A stretch of DNA of 64,000 nt, taken from positions 1,240,001 through 1,304,000 of the forward strand of contig OZ271856.1 of the NCBI GenBank assembly GCA_965601975.1, read 5' to 3'. The position numbers and the translations under genes were made by a program. The notes under the pieces were generated by a model. That model saw only the letters and a program-made list of their open reading frames with translations, did no database searches and was not told the DNA's origin. Positions 51,020 to 59,408 of the stretch are shown piece by piece (the first letter of the stretch is position 1; the number at the start of each line of letters is the position of its first letter). This DNA is from JANQIO01 sp965601975. GTDB lineage: Bacteria; Pseudomonadota; Gammaproteobacteria; Pseudomonadales; Halieaceae.

Positions 51020-51553
51020 CTAGCGTCCTCCCGGCAGGCTGAACTGGAGGTCGGGAAGTAACAGTACGCCGTTGCGGATGACCACTTCCTCCATGTCCGC
51101 GCCTGGATCGATGAGCTGGTGCAGCGAGGATCGAATAATCAGCGGGCTGCCGCCGGAAATTCCCTCGAACCGTCCGGTTCCCCCGGTCAGCGTGAAGCGG
51201 CCCTCGCAGGCGCCGGCCCGGCCGTCACAGCGGTGTTCCGCAAATACGTTGTCTTCGCCGCTCTGGACGATCAGGCAGTTGCCGCGTGCGCTGGCCTCCC
51301 CGGACTTGATGCGCAGTCGCTGAACAAACGTGCACTCGATAAAGGCCTGATCCAACTCCCCTTCCGAGGATTCGTAGTAGAGGATTCCCTCAGCAACGCC
51401 CAGGAGCTCCATCTCATCGGTGTTGATCTGCAGTACACGGCCGTGACCGTTCCAGCTCATGGCTGCCTTGGCGGATGTGGTTTCCGCCGCGGCGCCGGTC
51501 GTCCACACCAGCACCGCCAATGCGACCAAAAGGCGCGATGGGGATTGCAACAT
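51020..51553 (-). CDS. secreted beta-rich protein, unknown function
   Basis: A 177-residue protein with a signal peptide (about 1-23, cleavage after GAAA) and a beta-rich body. It contains FTLTGGTGRFEGISG, a motif seen in allene-oxide-cyclase-like and dirigent-like barrels, and four cysteines in the middle (ECTF, NCLI, HRCDG, ACEGRF) that could pair. It is followed by the DUF2845-like gene. No enzymatic role can be assigned. Confidence 0.62.
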   Translation of the reverse strand: MLQSPSRLLVALAVLVWTTGAAAETTSAKAAMSWNGHGRVLQINTDEMELLGVAEGILYYESSEGELDQAFIECTFVQRLRIKSGEASARGNCLIVQSGEDNVFAEHRCDGRAGACEGRFTLTGGTGRFEGISGGSPLIIRSSLHQLIDPGADMEEVVIRNGVLLLPDLQFSLPGGR

Positions 51554-51615
51554 GTCGTGTTCCTTTGCTGTCGGGATGAAACCAGTATAGACAAGCGCGC
51601 AAAGATCGCCGGTTG

Positions 51616-51957
51616 CTAGTCCTTGTCCTTGCAGCCTACGCAGCGCGTGGTGGTGGGGTCGAACTGGAGCCGCTCGAGGCTGATTTCCTCGTCGCAGACG
51701 AAGCAGAGGCCAAACTCTCCCGACTCGAGCCTGCGCAGCGCGCCCTCGATCCGGATGAGCTGCTCCTTCCGGCGCCGCACCGCTTCCTGCGCCATGCTCT
51801 GTGCCTGCATGGCGTCCATGCGCGACAGTCTCCCCACCATGGCCTGGTCCAGCTGCACGGGGCGCGCGGCTTCATCGGACACGTCCGAGACAGCTTCCAG
51901 CTCGTCTTTCAGTTGCAGCAGTTGTTCCCTGAATGCCTGCAATTCCGGATCGGTCAT
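51616..51957 (-). CDS. TraR/DksA-type zinc-finger protein
   Basis: A 113-residue protein with a long N-terminal helix pair (about 5-80) and a C4 zinc finger near the C-terminus (FGLCFVCDEEISLERLQFDPTTTRCVGCKDKD). It resembles short DksA-like proteins that bind the RNA polymerase secondary channel. The tip Asp pair of true DksA cannot be pointed to with certainty. It sits 9 bp after the L7/L12-like gene on the same strand. Confidence 0.82.
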   Translation of the reverse strand: MTDPELQAFREQLLQLKDELEAVSDVSDEAARPVQLDQAMVGRLSRMDAMQAQSMAQEAVRRRKEQLIRIEGALRRLESGEFGLCFVCDEEISLERLQFDPTTTRCVGCKDKD

Positions 51958-51966
51958 GGCCGACAG

Positions 51967-52218
51967 TTACATCAGCTCGAAGGCAATGTAGGCGGCGGCG
52001 ACAATGGCCGCAGCCAGTAGCAGGGGCACCAGGTTCAGCTGACCTTGTTTGCGCCGGGGAAGGCTCTCCGGATGGGCGGCGGCGTAGCTGTCGATTCGTT
52101 CTTTGGCTTCCTTCAGGCCCAGGCCCTCCTGCTCACGCAGGAGCTTGATGGCTTCGATTTTGCGGCCCTGGCGGAGAGTGGTTAACACCCTGTCGGGAAG
52201 TTCAGCGTTCTCATTCAT
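51967..52218 (-). CDS. small protein with L7/L12 C-terminal-like motif and a membrane helix
   Basis: An 83-residue protein. Residues about 10-45 (RVLTTLRQGRKIEAIKLLREQEGLGLKEAKERID) match the helix-turn-helix of the ribosomal protein L7/L12 C-terminal domain, a motif also seen in small membrane proteins; residues about 63-81 form one membrane helix. ATG 52218 overlaps the MOSC gene stop (ATGA). Confidence 0.7.
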   Translation of the reverse strand: MNENAELPDRVLTTLRQGRKIEAIKLLREQEGLGLKEAKERIDSYAAAHPESLPRRKQGQLNLVPLLLAAAIVAAAYIAFELM

Positions 52219-52772
52219 ATGGAGACCTTGCTTGCCCGGTCGCCGATGCGAATGCGACCGGCCTGCACCACCTTCGCGTTGATGCCGCGAAGGTGCAGTT
52301 CCCTGCCCCGGTCAGAATTCACGAACGCCATGGCATCTGCCCCGAAGCGCTGCTTGAATTTCTGGCACCCGAGGTGGGGAATGGCCGTGACCTCGACAAT
52401 CGCTTCGCCGATAGCGAGCTGGGTACCGGGAGGCAGGTTGTCATCGCTCAGATCCATATCCAGGTAGAGCTGGTCCCCGGCAAGAGGCCACCGATCCTGC
52501 GCGCCGGCGACTAGCGATGTCACGCGCACATTCATGATATTGAGCTGCATCTCGGGGTGGGCGCCGCCGTCATCCGTCATGCGTGAACCGCGGCTGAGCC
52601 AGTTGTCGCCGACGAGACCCCGCTCCAGGCAGAGCTCTGCGTTGGACAAGACCTCGCGTTCGCCGGTATCCGGGCGCCGGACGATCATCATGAGTTCGCC
52701 GCCGTCGGCGGGTGCGCTGAGGATATGATCGAGCCCGGCGTCCAGTTGTTCCCTGTTGGCGTGCTCGCTCAT
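52215..52772 (-). CDS. MOSC domain-containing protein
   Basis: A 185-residue MOSC-fold protein, related to the C-terminal domain of molybdenum-cofactor sulfurase and to YiiM/MOSC oxidoreductase partners. Seen: ERGLVGDNWLSRG near the N-terminus, the conserved-type Cys in IPHLGCQKFKQRFG and the RGINAKVVQAGRIRIGD end. The open frame starts at 52934, inside the neighbouring gene; ATG 52772 gives the usual length. Likely a sulfur-carrier or detoxification role, not linked to the lipid genes. Confidence 0.82.
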   Translation of the reverse strand: MSEHANREQLDAGLDHILSAPADGGELMMIVRRPDTGEREVLSNAELCLERGLVGDNWLSRGSRMTDDGGAHPEMQLNIMNVRVTSLVAGAQDRWPLAGDQLYLDMDLSDDNLPPGTQLAIGEAIVEVTAIPHLGCQKFKQRFGADAMAFVNSDRGRELHLRGINAKVVQAGRIRIGDRASKVSI

Positions 52773-52782
52773 GTCGCTGTCC

Positions 52783-53673
52783 TCAGGCGGGCAGAAGTTC
52801 GAACGCGTCTTCGCGCAGGTGGCCCTGGCGGATCTCGTCCTGCAACAGGTCCTCGGTGATCTCGCCGGCGTCGAGACATTCCTTGACCAGGCCGAAGAAG
52901 AACGCCTCCTGGGCCGGGTCCGGGTGCGCGGCATAGGTGCCGGCGAACTTGTAGTCGCCGAACAGGGCGCGGCGCGCGCGGCGGAACCAGTGCCGGGGCG
53001 GAAACAGCTGGAACGTGTCAGCGGGCCGGTAGTCGATCCTCAAGCCGGTTTTCCAGGGCTGGGTCTTGCGCTTGGTGTTGTGCAGCAGCCGGGTGTTGTC
53101 GTCCAGGTGGTCGAAATCGTTCCAGTGATTTTCCAGCGCGCCGATAGTGGTAGGGTCCTCGAGCTTCAGCGAGACCCAGTCCATATAGTCGCGCTGGACG
53201 TCGGGTTCGAACATGGCCTCGAAGTTCTCTTCGAACTTCCAGTGGCCGAGCTTCTCGCAGTCCAGCAACATGACGCTGGAGGCCCAGGCGCCCTTGCGCC
53301 CCTTGCGGCCGGACTTGGGCCGGCACATGATCGCCTTGCCGCCCATGTCCCGATCCAGCAGTTCGCGAATATCCGCCAGCGCAAAGATGTCCGGGTCCAT
53401 CACCACGGCGCGCCCGGCGTAACCCATCAACTGGGGCGGGGCGAAACGCAGCGGCGTGAAGGACTGCAGGTCCTCATTGAGCCAGGGGCGCATCTCGCCG
53501 TCGCGCCGGTAGCGTCTGCCCTCGTGCGCAGCCATCACCGGGAAGTCCTTCACCTCGATGAACTTCACGTCAAAGGCGTCAGCATCCCGGGCATGCTTCT
53601 TCAGGGAGAAACGGCTGACCAACGCACCGAGCATCTGCTTGTGGTTGGTGTGAATAAATACGGTTGGCTTCAT
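52783..53673 (-). CDS. GT8-like glycosyltransferase, copy A
   Basis: A 296-residue protein that looks like a GT-A enzyme. The metal DxD equivalent is D93-P-D95 in AVVMDPDIFALADIREL, and near 198-210 there is HNTKRKTQPWKTG, similar to the H-x-G/T-x-x-KPW substrate motif of GT8 enzymes. The N-terminus reads VFIHTNHKQMLGALVSRFSL, and the C-terminal ~40 residues (EAFFFGL..CLDAGEITED) are shared with copies B and C. It is divergent from ELM1 copy 3 (38 bp apart). No formal family match could be run. Confidence 0.65.
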   Translation of the reverse strand: MKPTVFIHTNHKQMLGALVSRFSLKKHARDADAFDVKFIEVKDFPVMAAHEGRRYRRDGEMRPWLNEDLQSFTPLRFAPPQLMGYAGRAVVMDPDIFALADIRELLDRDMGGKAIMCRPKSGRKGRKGAWASSVMLLDCEKLGHWKFEENFEAMFEPDVQRDYMDWVSLKLEDPTTIGALENHWNDFDHLDDNTRLLHNTKRKTQPWKTGLRIDYRPADTFQLFPPRHWFRRARRALFGDYKFAGTYAAHPDPAQEAFFFGLVKECLDAGEITEDLLQDEIRQGHLREDAFELLPA

Positions 53674-53711
53674 TGGTACCGGCGGTTCAAAGGTTGGGAT
53701 AGTCTAGCGCC

Positions 53712-54788
53712 ATGACTGAACACGAGCCAAACGTCTGGTGCCTGCTGGGCAGGAAGGCGGGCGATAATACACAGGTGCGTTCCCTCGCTGAAGCCCTGGG
53801 CTTCAGTTTTACCGAAAAACATATCCGGGCGAAGTCCTGGGAGCTGCTGCCGCACCTGCTGCTGCGATCCACGCTGCTGGGTATCGATCGAGGCGCCTCC
53901 AGCCCGCTGACACCGCCCTGGCCCGACCTGGTGCTGACCGCCGGGCGTCGCAACGAGCCGGTCGCCCGCTGGATCAAACAGCAGTCCGGGGGCGCCACCC
54001 GGCTCGTGCACATTGGCCGGCCCTGGGCGCCACTGGATACCTGGGACCTGGTCGTTACGACACCCCAGTACTTCCTGCCGGAGCAGCCCAACATCCTGCA
54101 CAACCGCCTGCCGCTGCACGGGATGCACACAGACGCCCTGCAGGCGGCGGCGGACCGCTGGCGTCGCGCCTATGGTCACCTGCCCAGGCCCTGGGTGGCG
54201 GTGCTGGTCGGCGGTGACAGCGGCAAGTTTGTGTTCACATCGGCCAAGGGCGCGCGCCTGGGCAGGCTGGCAAACGGGCTGGTGGCGCAGGACGGCTCGC
54301 TGCTGGTCACCGGCAGTCCCCGCACCCCGGGGCCGGTCATGGATGCCATCGAGGCACAACTGGAGGACCCCCATTTTTTCTATCGCTGGCGCGAGGGGGG
54401 CGAGGGCAATCCTTACCTGGGGCTGCTGGCCCTGGCGGATGCCTTTGTGGTGACCGGGGAATCCATGTCCATGCTCGGGGAGGCGTTTGCCACCGGCAAG
54501 CCGCTGTATATCTTCGACCTGGGCGACGGCGCATCACCGTGGTGGCGATTCGCGCACAACTACCGGAGCAAGCCGCTCAGCCATCACCTGGCGATGGCAA
54601 TGGGTCCCGTGCGCATGCGCCGGGATGTGGGGCGCATCCAGGATTCGCTGGTGGCCTCAGGCAACGCCCGCTGGCTGTGCGAGGACAGCGTACTCGAACT
54701 GAGCGAGGCTGAGGGCGCAGACCAACTGGCCCGCGAGGAACTGGCGCAGACGGCGGAGGCCGTCAGGCGGCTGCTGATACCAGGCTGA
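53712..54788 (+). CDS. ELM1/DUF1022 family protein, copy 3 (GT-B-like)
   Basis: A 358-residue ELM1-family protein: GRKAGDNTQVRSLAEALGF, PPWPDLVLTAGRRNEPVARWIKQQSGG, HIGRPW, VVTTPQY, VLVGGDSGKFVF and DAFVVTGESMSMLGEAFATGKPLYIFDLG. It is closest in detail to copy 1 (same RNEPV.RWI..QSGG and VVTTPQY). The 3' end overlaps the convergent GT8-like copy B by 26 bp. The four-gene block GT8-A / ELM1 / GT8-B suggests one biosynthetic module. Confidence 0.8.
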   Translation: MTEHEPNVWCLLGRKAGDNTQVRSLAEALGFSFTEKHIRAKSWELLPHLLLRSTLLGIDRGASSPLTPPWPDLVLTAGRRNEPVARWIKQQSGGATRLVHIGRPWAPLDTWDLVVTTPQYFLPEQPNILHNRLPLHGMHTDALQAAADRWRRAYGHLPRPWVAVLVGGDSGKFVFTSAKGARLGRLANGLVAQDGSLLVTGSPRTPGPVMDAIEAQLEDPHFFYRWREGGEGNPYLGLLALADAFVVTGESMSMLGEAFATGKPLYIFDLGDGASPWWRFAHNYRSKPLSHHLAMAMGPVRMRRDVGRIQDSLVASGNARWLCEDSVLELSEAEGADQLAREELAQTAEAVRRLLIPG

Positions 54789-55707
54789 GGGGGTGGGCCG
54801 GCGCCGGCGGCAGGGCCGGCGTGCGCTCCAGTACCTCGAAGGCGTCGTGGCGCACGTGGTTCTGGGCCATTTCGTTGCGCAGGAATTCCTCGGTGATGAT
54901 GCCCTGGTCCAGGCACTCCTTGAGCAGGCCGAAGAAGAAATTCTCCTGGTTGGGGTCCGGGTGCTGCTTGTAGTTGCCGAGGAATGCGTATTCCCCAAAC
55001 AGCTTGCGTCGGGCTCGCATTACCCAGGCCACGGGCGGAAACAGCCGGAAGCGCTCGGCCGGGCGCCAGTCGGTGGGCAGGCCGGTTTTCCAGGGCTGGG
55101 TCTTGCGGCGGGTGGTGTGCAGCATCTTGGTGTCGGTGGTGAACTTGTCGAAGTCGTTCCACTCGGCCTCAAAGAAATCGATGCTGTCGCGATCTTCTTC
55201 TTTCAGGCAGATCCAGGGCTGGTAGTCCTGGGTGAAATCAAACATGGCGCGGAATTTGGCTTCGGCGTCCCAGTGCTTGAGCTTGGCGCAGTCCAGCAGC
55301 ATGACGCTGGAAGCCATGCAGCGGTCTACCAGGCCCTTCGGCCCCGAGCGCATACGACACATGATGGCCTTGCCCTGCATGTCCCGGCTCAGCAGTTCCC
55401 AGATATCGGTGGCGGCAAAGATGTCCGGGTCGATGACCACGGCGCGCCCCTCGTAGCCCATCAGCTTGGGGGGCATGAAGCGGGTCGGGGTAAATGACTG
55501 CAGGTCATCGTTCAACCACTCCCGCTTGACGCCGTCGCGCAGGTACTCCTTGCCCTCGAATTCCTGGAAGAACGGGTAGTCCCGGCTGTCGATGATCTGC
55601 ACATCGAATTTGTCGCTGTTCTGGGAATAGCGGCGCAGCGCATACTGGGCGACGATGGCACCGGTAATCTGCTTGTGGTTGGTCTGGATAAATACGCAGG
55701 CTTTCAT
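54763..55707 (-). CDS. GT8-like glycosyltransferase, copy B
   Basis: A 314-residue paralogue of copy A: VFIQTNHKQITGAIVAQYAL at the start, D93-P-D95 in AVVIDPDIFAATDIWELL and H197-TTRRKTQPWKTG at 197-209. The common FTP-R-MPPKLMGYEGRAV segment precedes the DPD, and the C-terminal NHVRHDAFEVLERTP is shared with copy C. An Ala/Pro-rich tail is unique. Substrate unknown; glycosylation of the ceramide-derived lipid is favoured by context. Confidence 0.65.
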   Translation of the reverse strand: MKACVFIQTNHKQITGAIVAQYALRRYSQNSDKFDVQIIDSRDYPFFQEFEGKEYLRDGVKREWLNDDLQSFTPTRFMPPKLMGYEGRAVVIDPDIFAATDIWELLSRDMQGKAIMCRMRSGPKGLVDRCMASSVMLLDCAKLKHWDAEAKFRAMFDFTQDYQPWICLKEEDRDSIDFFEAEWNDFDKFTTDTKMLHTTRRKTQPWKTGLPTDWRPAERFRLFPPVAWVMRARRKLFGEYAFLGNYKQHPDPNQENFFFGLLKECLDQGIITEEFLRNEMAQNHVRHDAFEVLERTPALPPAPAHPLSLVSAAA

Positions 55708-55803
55708 AGGTTTCGCATGAAAGAGGTCTGGCTGGAACCCGGTTGATCTGGCGCGCCACTATAAATCAAAGCGCCCGCCAATTCTATGAATACCGCGTCC
55801 CGG

Positions 55804-56757
55804 CTAGCGTGAATAGTAGTTAATGCTGCGGCCGGTGTAGAGCACCCCGCAGGCCTTGGCCATGCGGTACAGGTTGTGCATGAGCATGCCCTTGGAAAAT
55901 ATCGAAAAAGGCAGAAGAATCAATGACATAAGCAGCTTGCTGACCGAGGCCGTCAGCAGCTTGACGACCCGCATGGCCGAGCCGTGCCAGCGCGCCATGC
56001 TCACCTGGGAGCAGCCGTTCTTGAAGCCGCGCTGGAGCAGGCCCCCCGCGGTGTAGCGCTCGGGCTCGTGATTGCGGTGAATGACCGACATATCCGCCGA
56101 GGCCAGGCGCGCGCCCAGGTTGTGCGCCCGGATGAAGAAATCCTTGTCCTCGCCGCCGCTGAAGCGGAAGGTGTGGTTGAAGACCGGTCCGGTCGTACCG
56201 ACCCGTTCGATGATGGTGCGGCCCACCAGCGCGTTGCAGGTCGACGCGCAGCCCGGCAGGCCGTAACGGCCGCCCTTGTTCTCGTGCTTGGCCTTGACCG
56301 GTGAGCGGAAGATGCCCGATTCACGAGCCCACTGGGGCATCAGGGCGTCCAGGACCCAGGTGCCGAACACCAGGTCCGCCCCGGTTACTGCCTGGCGGTC
56401 CAGCAGCTGGATCAGCCAGTCGGACTGGGGCTGGTCATCGTCGTCGATGAAAGCGACGAAGTCGGCACCGCGGTCCAGTGCGACTTCCACGGCACGGTTG
56501 CGGGCGTAGGTGATACCCGAGCGCGGTTCCGTGGTGTAGTGAATGGCGATGGGCAGCCGCGGCGCCGCGCGCTCGCAGATCGCCTCGGTTTCCGGGTTCG
56601 GATTGTTGTCGACGACGATCAATTCAACCGAATCAGGGTTGTAGCCGCTGAGGTCAATGTCCTGCAGGGCCACCAGAAGTCTCGTCAGACCCTGGGAGCG
56701 GTTGTGGGTGCAGACGCAGATAGCGACCCTGAGGTCGATGGCGGTGCTGACGGTCAT
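55804..56757 (-). CDS. family 2 glycosyltransferase
   Basis: A 317-residue GT2 (GT-A) enzyme with the nucleotide-binding start VAICVCTHNRSQGLTRLL (11-28), the ELIVVDNNP segment and a metal motif FIDDDDQP (Asp105-108). A hydrophobic C-terminal segment (about 265-292) suggests membrane attachment. It is the last gene of a five-gene minus-strand operon (O-antigen ligase-like, DUF3108-like, lipid kinase, Tam41-like, GT2), 9 bp behind the Tam41-like gene. Likely transfers a sugar to a lipid carrier or head group. Confidence 0.85.
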   Translation of the reverse strand: MTVSTAIDLRVAICVCTHNRSQGLTRLLVALQDIDLSGYNPDSVELIVVDNNPNPETEAICERAAPRLPIAIHYTTEPRSGITYARNRAVEVALDRGADFVAFIDDDDQPQSDWLIQLLDRQAVTGADLVFGTWVLDALMPQWARESGIFRSPVKAKHENKGGRYGLPGCASTCNALVGRTIIERVGTTGPVFNHTFRFSGGEDKDFFIRAHNLGARLASADMSVIHRNHEPERYTAGGLLQRGFKNGCSQVSMARWHGSAMRVVKLLTASVSKLLMSLILLPFSIFSKGMLMHNLYRMAKACGVLYTGRSINYYSR

Positions 56758-56766
56758 GCGATGAAT

Positions 56767-57693
56767 CTACTTGAATATACCGCGGCGGTAGAGCCCCCAG
56801 AAGAAGCCCCACATGTGCAGCAGAGGCCTGTGCCGCACCCGGTCGGGTATGTCGATCGACTCCCCCGAGTGCCGCTCCAGCTTCCATGCGATATAGTCCA
56901 GTCCCCCCTCAAATGTAAACAGTGCCTTAACCAGGCGCAGCACTGACAGCATCTTTCCCTGAAGCGTCCGCAGGGGCCAGGCAATCCTTGCCGTGCGGCG
57001 TTGTCGCTGTGTTGCATCGCACTGATAGTGTCCATCATACACGTGAAACGCAAAACCGAGCGAGTCGGTATACAACGGCGTCACAATTTCATAAAAATCT
57101 TTCGATGAATCGACCAGTTCCCCGGCGCGTCCGCTGCGTTCGGTCCGCAGCTCGGTAGCGTAGCTTAGCGCGAGGCTTCCCTCCCACAGGGAATTCAGTG
57201 ATCCGGTAGCGGGCAGCGCCGGCAGGCTGCGCTGCAGCAGCGTGCGCACCGCTTCCAGCAGGCATTCCTCGATCTCTTCACGGGTCGCGGCATCGCGGCA
57301 CCAGGCCAGCCGGGTGGGTTGGGCGAAGCGCCCCCAGATGTAGGACTGGAACCAGGCGCGGCTGCAGCCGCGCCGGAAGTCACGCAGCGATATCACGGTG
57401 ACCTTGCTGCGCAGGGTGCGGCCGCCGTGCTCTGTCTCGGCGTAGAACACGTTGGGCGGCAGCATCCCGTTGGCCAGCGCCAGCCAGCCCCGGCCATAGG
57501 CGCTGGCGTAGTCGTCGCACAGCAGGTACAGATCCAGCAGGCCGTCATAGATGTCGCCGGTGCGCAGGCAGGAGCCGTAGATCAGCACACCGGCGATGGC
57601 GTCGTTGTGCCGCCGCCGCAGCTTGTCGAGCAGCGCCGCCAGGGCGGGATCGGTGGACGCGTCGGGTCCCGGGACCTGGGGATAGGCCGTCAC
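56767..57693 (-). CDS. nucleotidyltransferase, Tam41-like (CTP:lipid-phosphate cytidylyltransferase candidate)
   Basis: A 308-residue protein with a minimal nucleotidyltransferase start: LIYGSCLRTG (G40, S41) and, 13 residues on, LLDLYLLCDD (Asp54). Further features resemble mitochondrial Tam41, which makes CDP-diacylglycerol: LPPNVFY, SYIWGRFAQPTRLAW (GR-x-x-x-P) and LALSYATELRTE (compare LSYMGDLRM). GTG 57693 overlaps the stop of the LCB5-like kinase (GTGA), so kinase and cytidylyltransferase should be made together. The simplest reading is phosphorylation of ceramide (or diacylglycerol) followed by CDP activation. This is inference from pattern; a plain MNT-type nucleotidyltransferase cannot be excluded. 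Confidence 0.55.
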   Translation of the reverse strand: MTAYPQVPGPDASTDPALAALLDKLRRRHNDAIAGVLIYGSCLRTGDIYDGLLDLYLLCDDYASAYGRGWLALANGMLPPNVFYAETEHGGRTLRSKVTVISLRDFRRGCSRAWFQSYIWGRFAQPTRLAWCRDAATREEIEECLLEAVRTLLQRSLPALPATGSLNSLWEGSLALSYATELRTERSGRAGELVDSSKDFYEIVTPLYTDSLGFAFHVYDGHYQCDATQRQRRTARIAWPLRTLQGKMLSVLRLVKALFTFEGGLDYIAWKLERHSGESIDIPDRVRHRPLLHMWGFFWGLYRRGIFK

Positions 57694-58640
57694 AGTTGCA
57701 GGAACTCCAGGGGCCGGGTCGCTGTGATCGCGAGTTCGCCGTCCACCTCGATGATTTCGCCGTCCAGGTTCACCTTGCCTTGCATGTCCAGCGCGATGGA
57801 ATCGGCATTGTGACTGAAGTAGCCCTGCTCAGGAACCGCGTTGGCGCCCGGCTTGCCGCGCACAATACCCGTGAAGGTCCTGCCGAAGCGGCTGCAGCCC
57901 TGCTCCATCAGGGTCAGGCGCAGGGCACCCGGCTCGCGTCCGTAGAACGGGCGCATGCCAAAGGCCAGCCGCTTAAGGGTGGACAGCGCCAGGATCAGCG
58001 TGTCGTGGTCGCGGTGCTCGGCCCCGTCCAGGCCGATGCGAATACGCTGGTGGCGCGCAAACCTGGGGTCACCCCGGACCACGCCCCAGACCGTCCGCAC
58101 AGTGGTCAGGGCCAGGCTGAAATCATCCCGCAGGCCGCGGGCGTGAATCTCTTCATGGGCATATTCCGTGCCCTGGATAATGGCGCCGGCGCCGAGAAAC
58201 ATGCCGTGGTGAAGCTCGCCATTGCGGCCGGCCACTCGCAGCAGGGACCGCGGCACCGGGGCATGGTCGATGGCGGTGCCGCGATCCGCATGCTCACAGA
58301 GTCGCTGCACCGCCTGTTTCAGGGAGCCGCGCATGCCGATATCACCGGCGGTCATGTTGGCGGTGCCGCCCGGCAGGATGGCGACTGGAGGTGGCGGCTC
58401 GAACAGGGCCTGCTCCAGCATGGCGCCGAGGATGGCCGCGACGGTGCCATCGCCGCCGTTGATGGCGAGCAGGCTCACATCGGCCTCGCGCAGGGTGGTA
58501 AGCGCTTCCGGGATTTCGGCGGCGCTGTGGGTGACCACGTGCAGTATGTCGCTGTCGCGAATACGCGCCTCGAGCGCCCCGAACTGTTCCCGGTTGTGGC
58601 CACTGCCGGGATTGCTGATCAGCCCGATGCGCAAACTCAA
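57690..58640 (-). CDS. LCB5/diacylglycerol kinase family lipid kinase
   Basis: A 316-residue lipid kinase of the DAGK catalytic family that includes sphingosine kinases and bacterial ceramide kinases. Motifs: ISNPGSGHNR (about 8-17), INGGDGTVAAI (G62-T66 as GGDGT) and LPGGTANM (89-96), then the C-terminal beta-sandwich with VDGEL near the end. Start TTG 58640 overlaps the upstream stop as TTGA. In Caulobacter a kinase of this kind (CpgB) phosphorylates ceramide; the presence of spt, acp and cerR homologues here makes that the leading hypothesis. YegS-type undecided lipid kinases are the alternative. Confidence 0.82.
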   Translation of the reverse strand: MSLRIGLISNPGSGHNREQFGALEARIRDSDILHVVTHSAAEIPEALTTLREADVSLLAINGGDGTVAAILGAMLEQALFEPPPPVAILPGGTANMTAGDIGMRGSLKQAVQRLCEHADRGTAIDHAPVPRSLLRVAGRNGELHHGMFLGAGAIIQGTEYAHEEIHARGLRDDFSLALTTVRTVWGVVRGDPRFARHQRIRIGLDGAEHRDHDTLILALSTLKRLAFGMRPFYGREPGALRLTLMEQGCSRFGRTFTGIVRGKPGANAVPEQGYFSHNADSIALDMQGKVNLDGEIIEVDGELAITATRPLEFLQL

Positions 58641-59407
58641 GAGCGGGGATCCCGTGGGGCGTAATGCTTGAGGTTGACCACCACGTTGCCCAGCCGCGGC
58701 GCTTCCCCGCGCAGCTGCAGGGGCAGGCCGGACTCCCGGTCCCAGGCAATGACAATGTCGCCGGTCAGGCCCAGCAGTCCAAAGTCCTGCTTGTTTTCCA
58801 GCACCAGCAGCGGTTCGGCCCTAAGGATGGTGAGCCGTACTTCCCGCTGGGGCGACGCGAGCCCGAGGGAAGGGTCCGCCGCTACCAGGTCCTCGCCCGC
58901 GGGAACAAGCGTCACCCGGTAGAAATTGAGGTCTGTCAGCACCGTGAATTCCTGGCTGATGTCGGGCGTTGCCAGGGCCAGCAGCAGGTGCGCATCGGTC
59001 ACCAGCGGGGCGCCCGCGGGGTAGGGCAGCTCGCGGCGGCTGGTTGCCTGCCAGGTGTCGCCGCGGGGCTCCAGTCGCTCGCGCAGCACGGCGTCAGCGC
59101 CGAACTGCCAGCGCTTGCGGCGTCGCTGACTGCCTTTGCTATAGCGCTGGCGCTCGCTGGCGCGGCCGCTGTCATCGGTAATGACCCTGACGGTCTCCTG
59201 GTTGTCGGCCACGCTGTTGCTGGCTTCGAGGCACCAGAGTTCGCTGCCGTCGCAGTGGGCCAGGGTAATGATGGAGGTGGCCGTGATCCAGAAACTCTTC
59301 TGCTCATAGACCAGTGACTGCCAGGAAGGCAGCTCCGCGGCCAGCGCCGCGGGTGTGCAGGCCAGCCAGAGCAGGGCGGCGGCAAAGCGGTGCTTGAAGT
59401 GCGGCAC
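58637..59407 (-). CDS. periplasmic protein, DUF3108/DUF6134-like
   Basis: A 256-residue protein with a signal peptide (hydrophobic about 8-22, cleavage near LAA-ELP) and a beta-rich body whose C-terminal third (DIVIAWDRESGLPLQLRGEAPRLGNVVVNLKHYAPR) resembles DUF3108-like periplasmic proteins that are often encoded near outer-membrane biogenesis genes. GTG 59407 lies 1 bp after the upstream stop, and its own stop overlaps the kinase start. A lipid-binding or envelope quality-control role is only a guess. Confidence 0.6.
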   Translation of the reverse strand: MPHFKHRFAAALLWLACTPAALAAELPSWQSLVYEQKSFWITATSIITLAHCDGSELWCLEASNSVADNQETVRVITDDSGRASERQRYSKGSQRRRKRWQFGADAVLRERLEPRGDTWQATSRRELPYPAGAPLVTDAHLLLALATPDISQEFTVLTDLNFYRVTLVPAGEDLVAADPSLGLASPQREVRLTILRAEPLLVLENKQDFGLLGLTGDIVIAWDRESGLPLQLRGEAPRLGNVVVNLKHYAPRDPRS

Positions 59408-59408
59408 G

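Noticed and set aside
40915..54788. Eukaryotic contamination because of the 'mitochondrial fission ELM1' family
   Set aside because: DUF1022 is widespread in proteobacteria, and these copies lie in intact bacterial operons with matching composition and overlaps.
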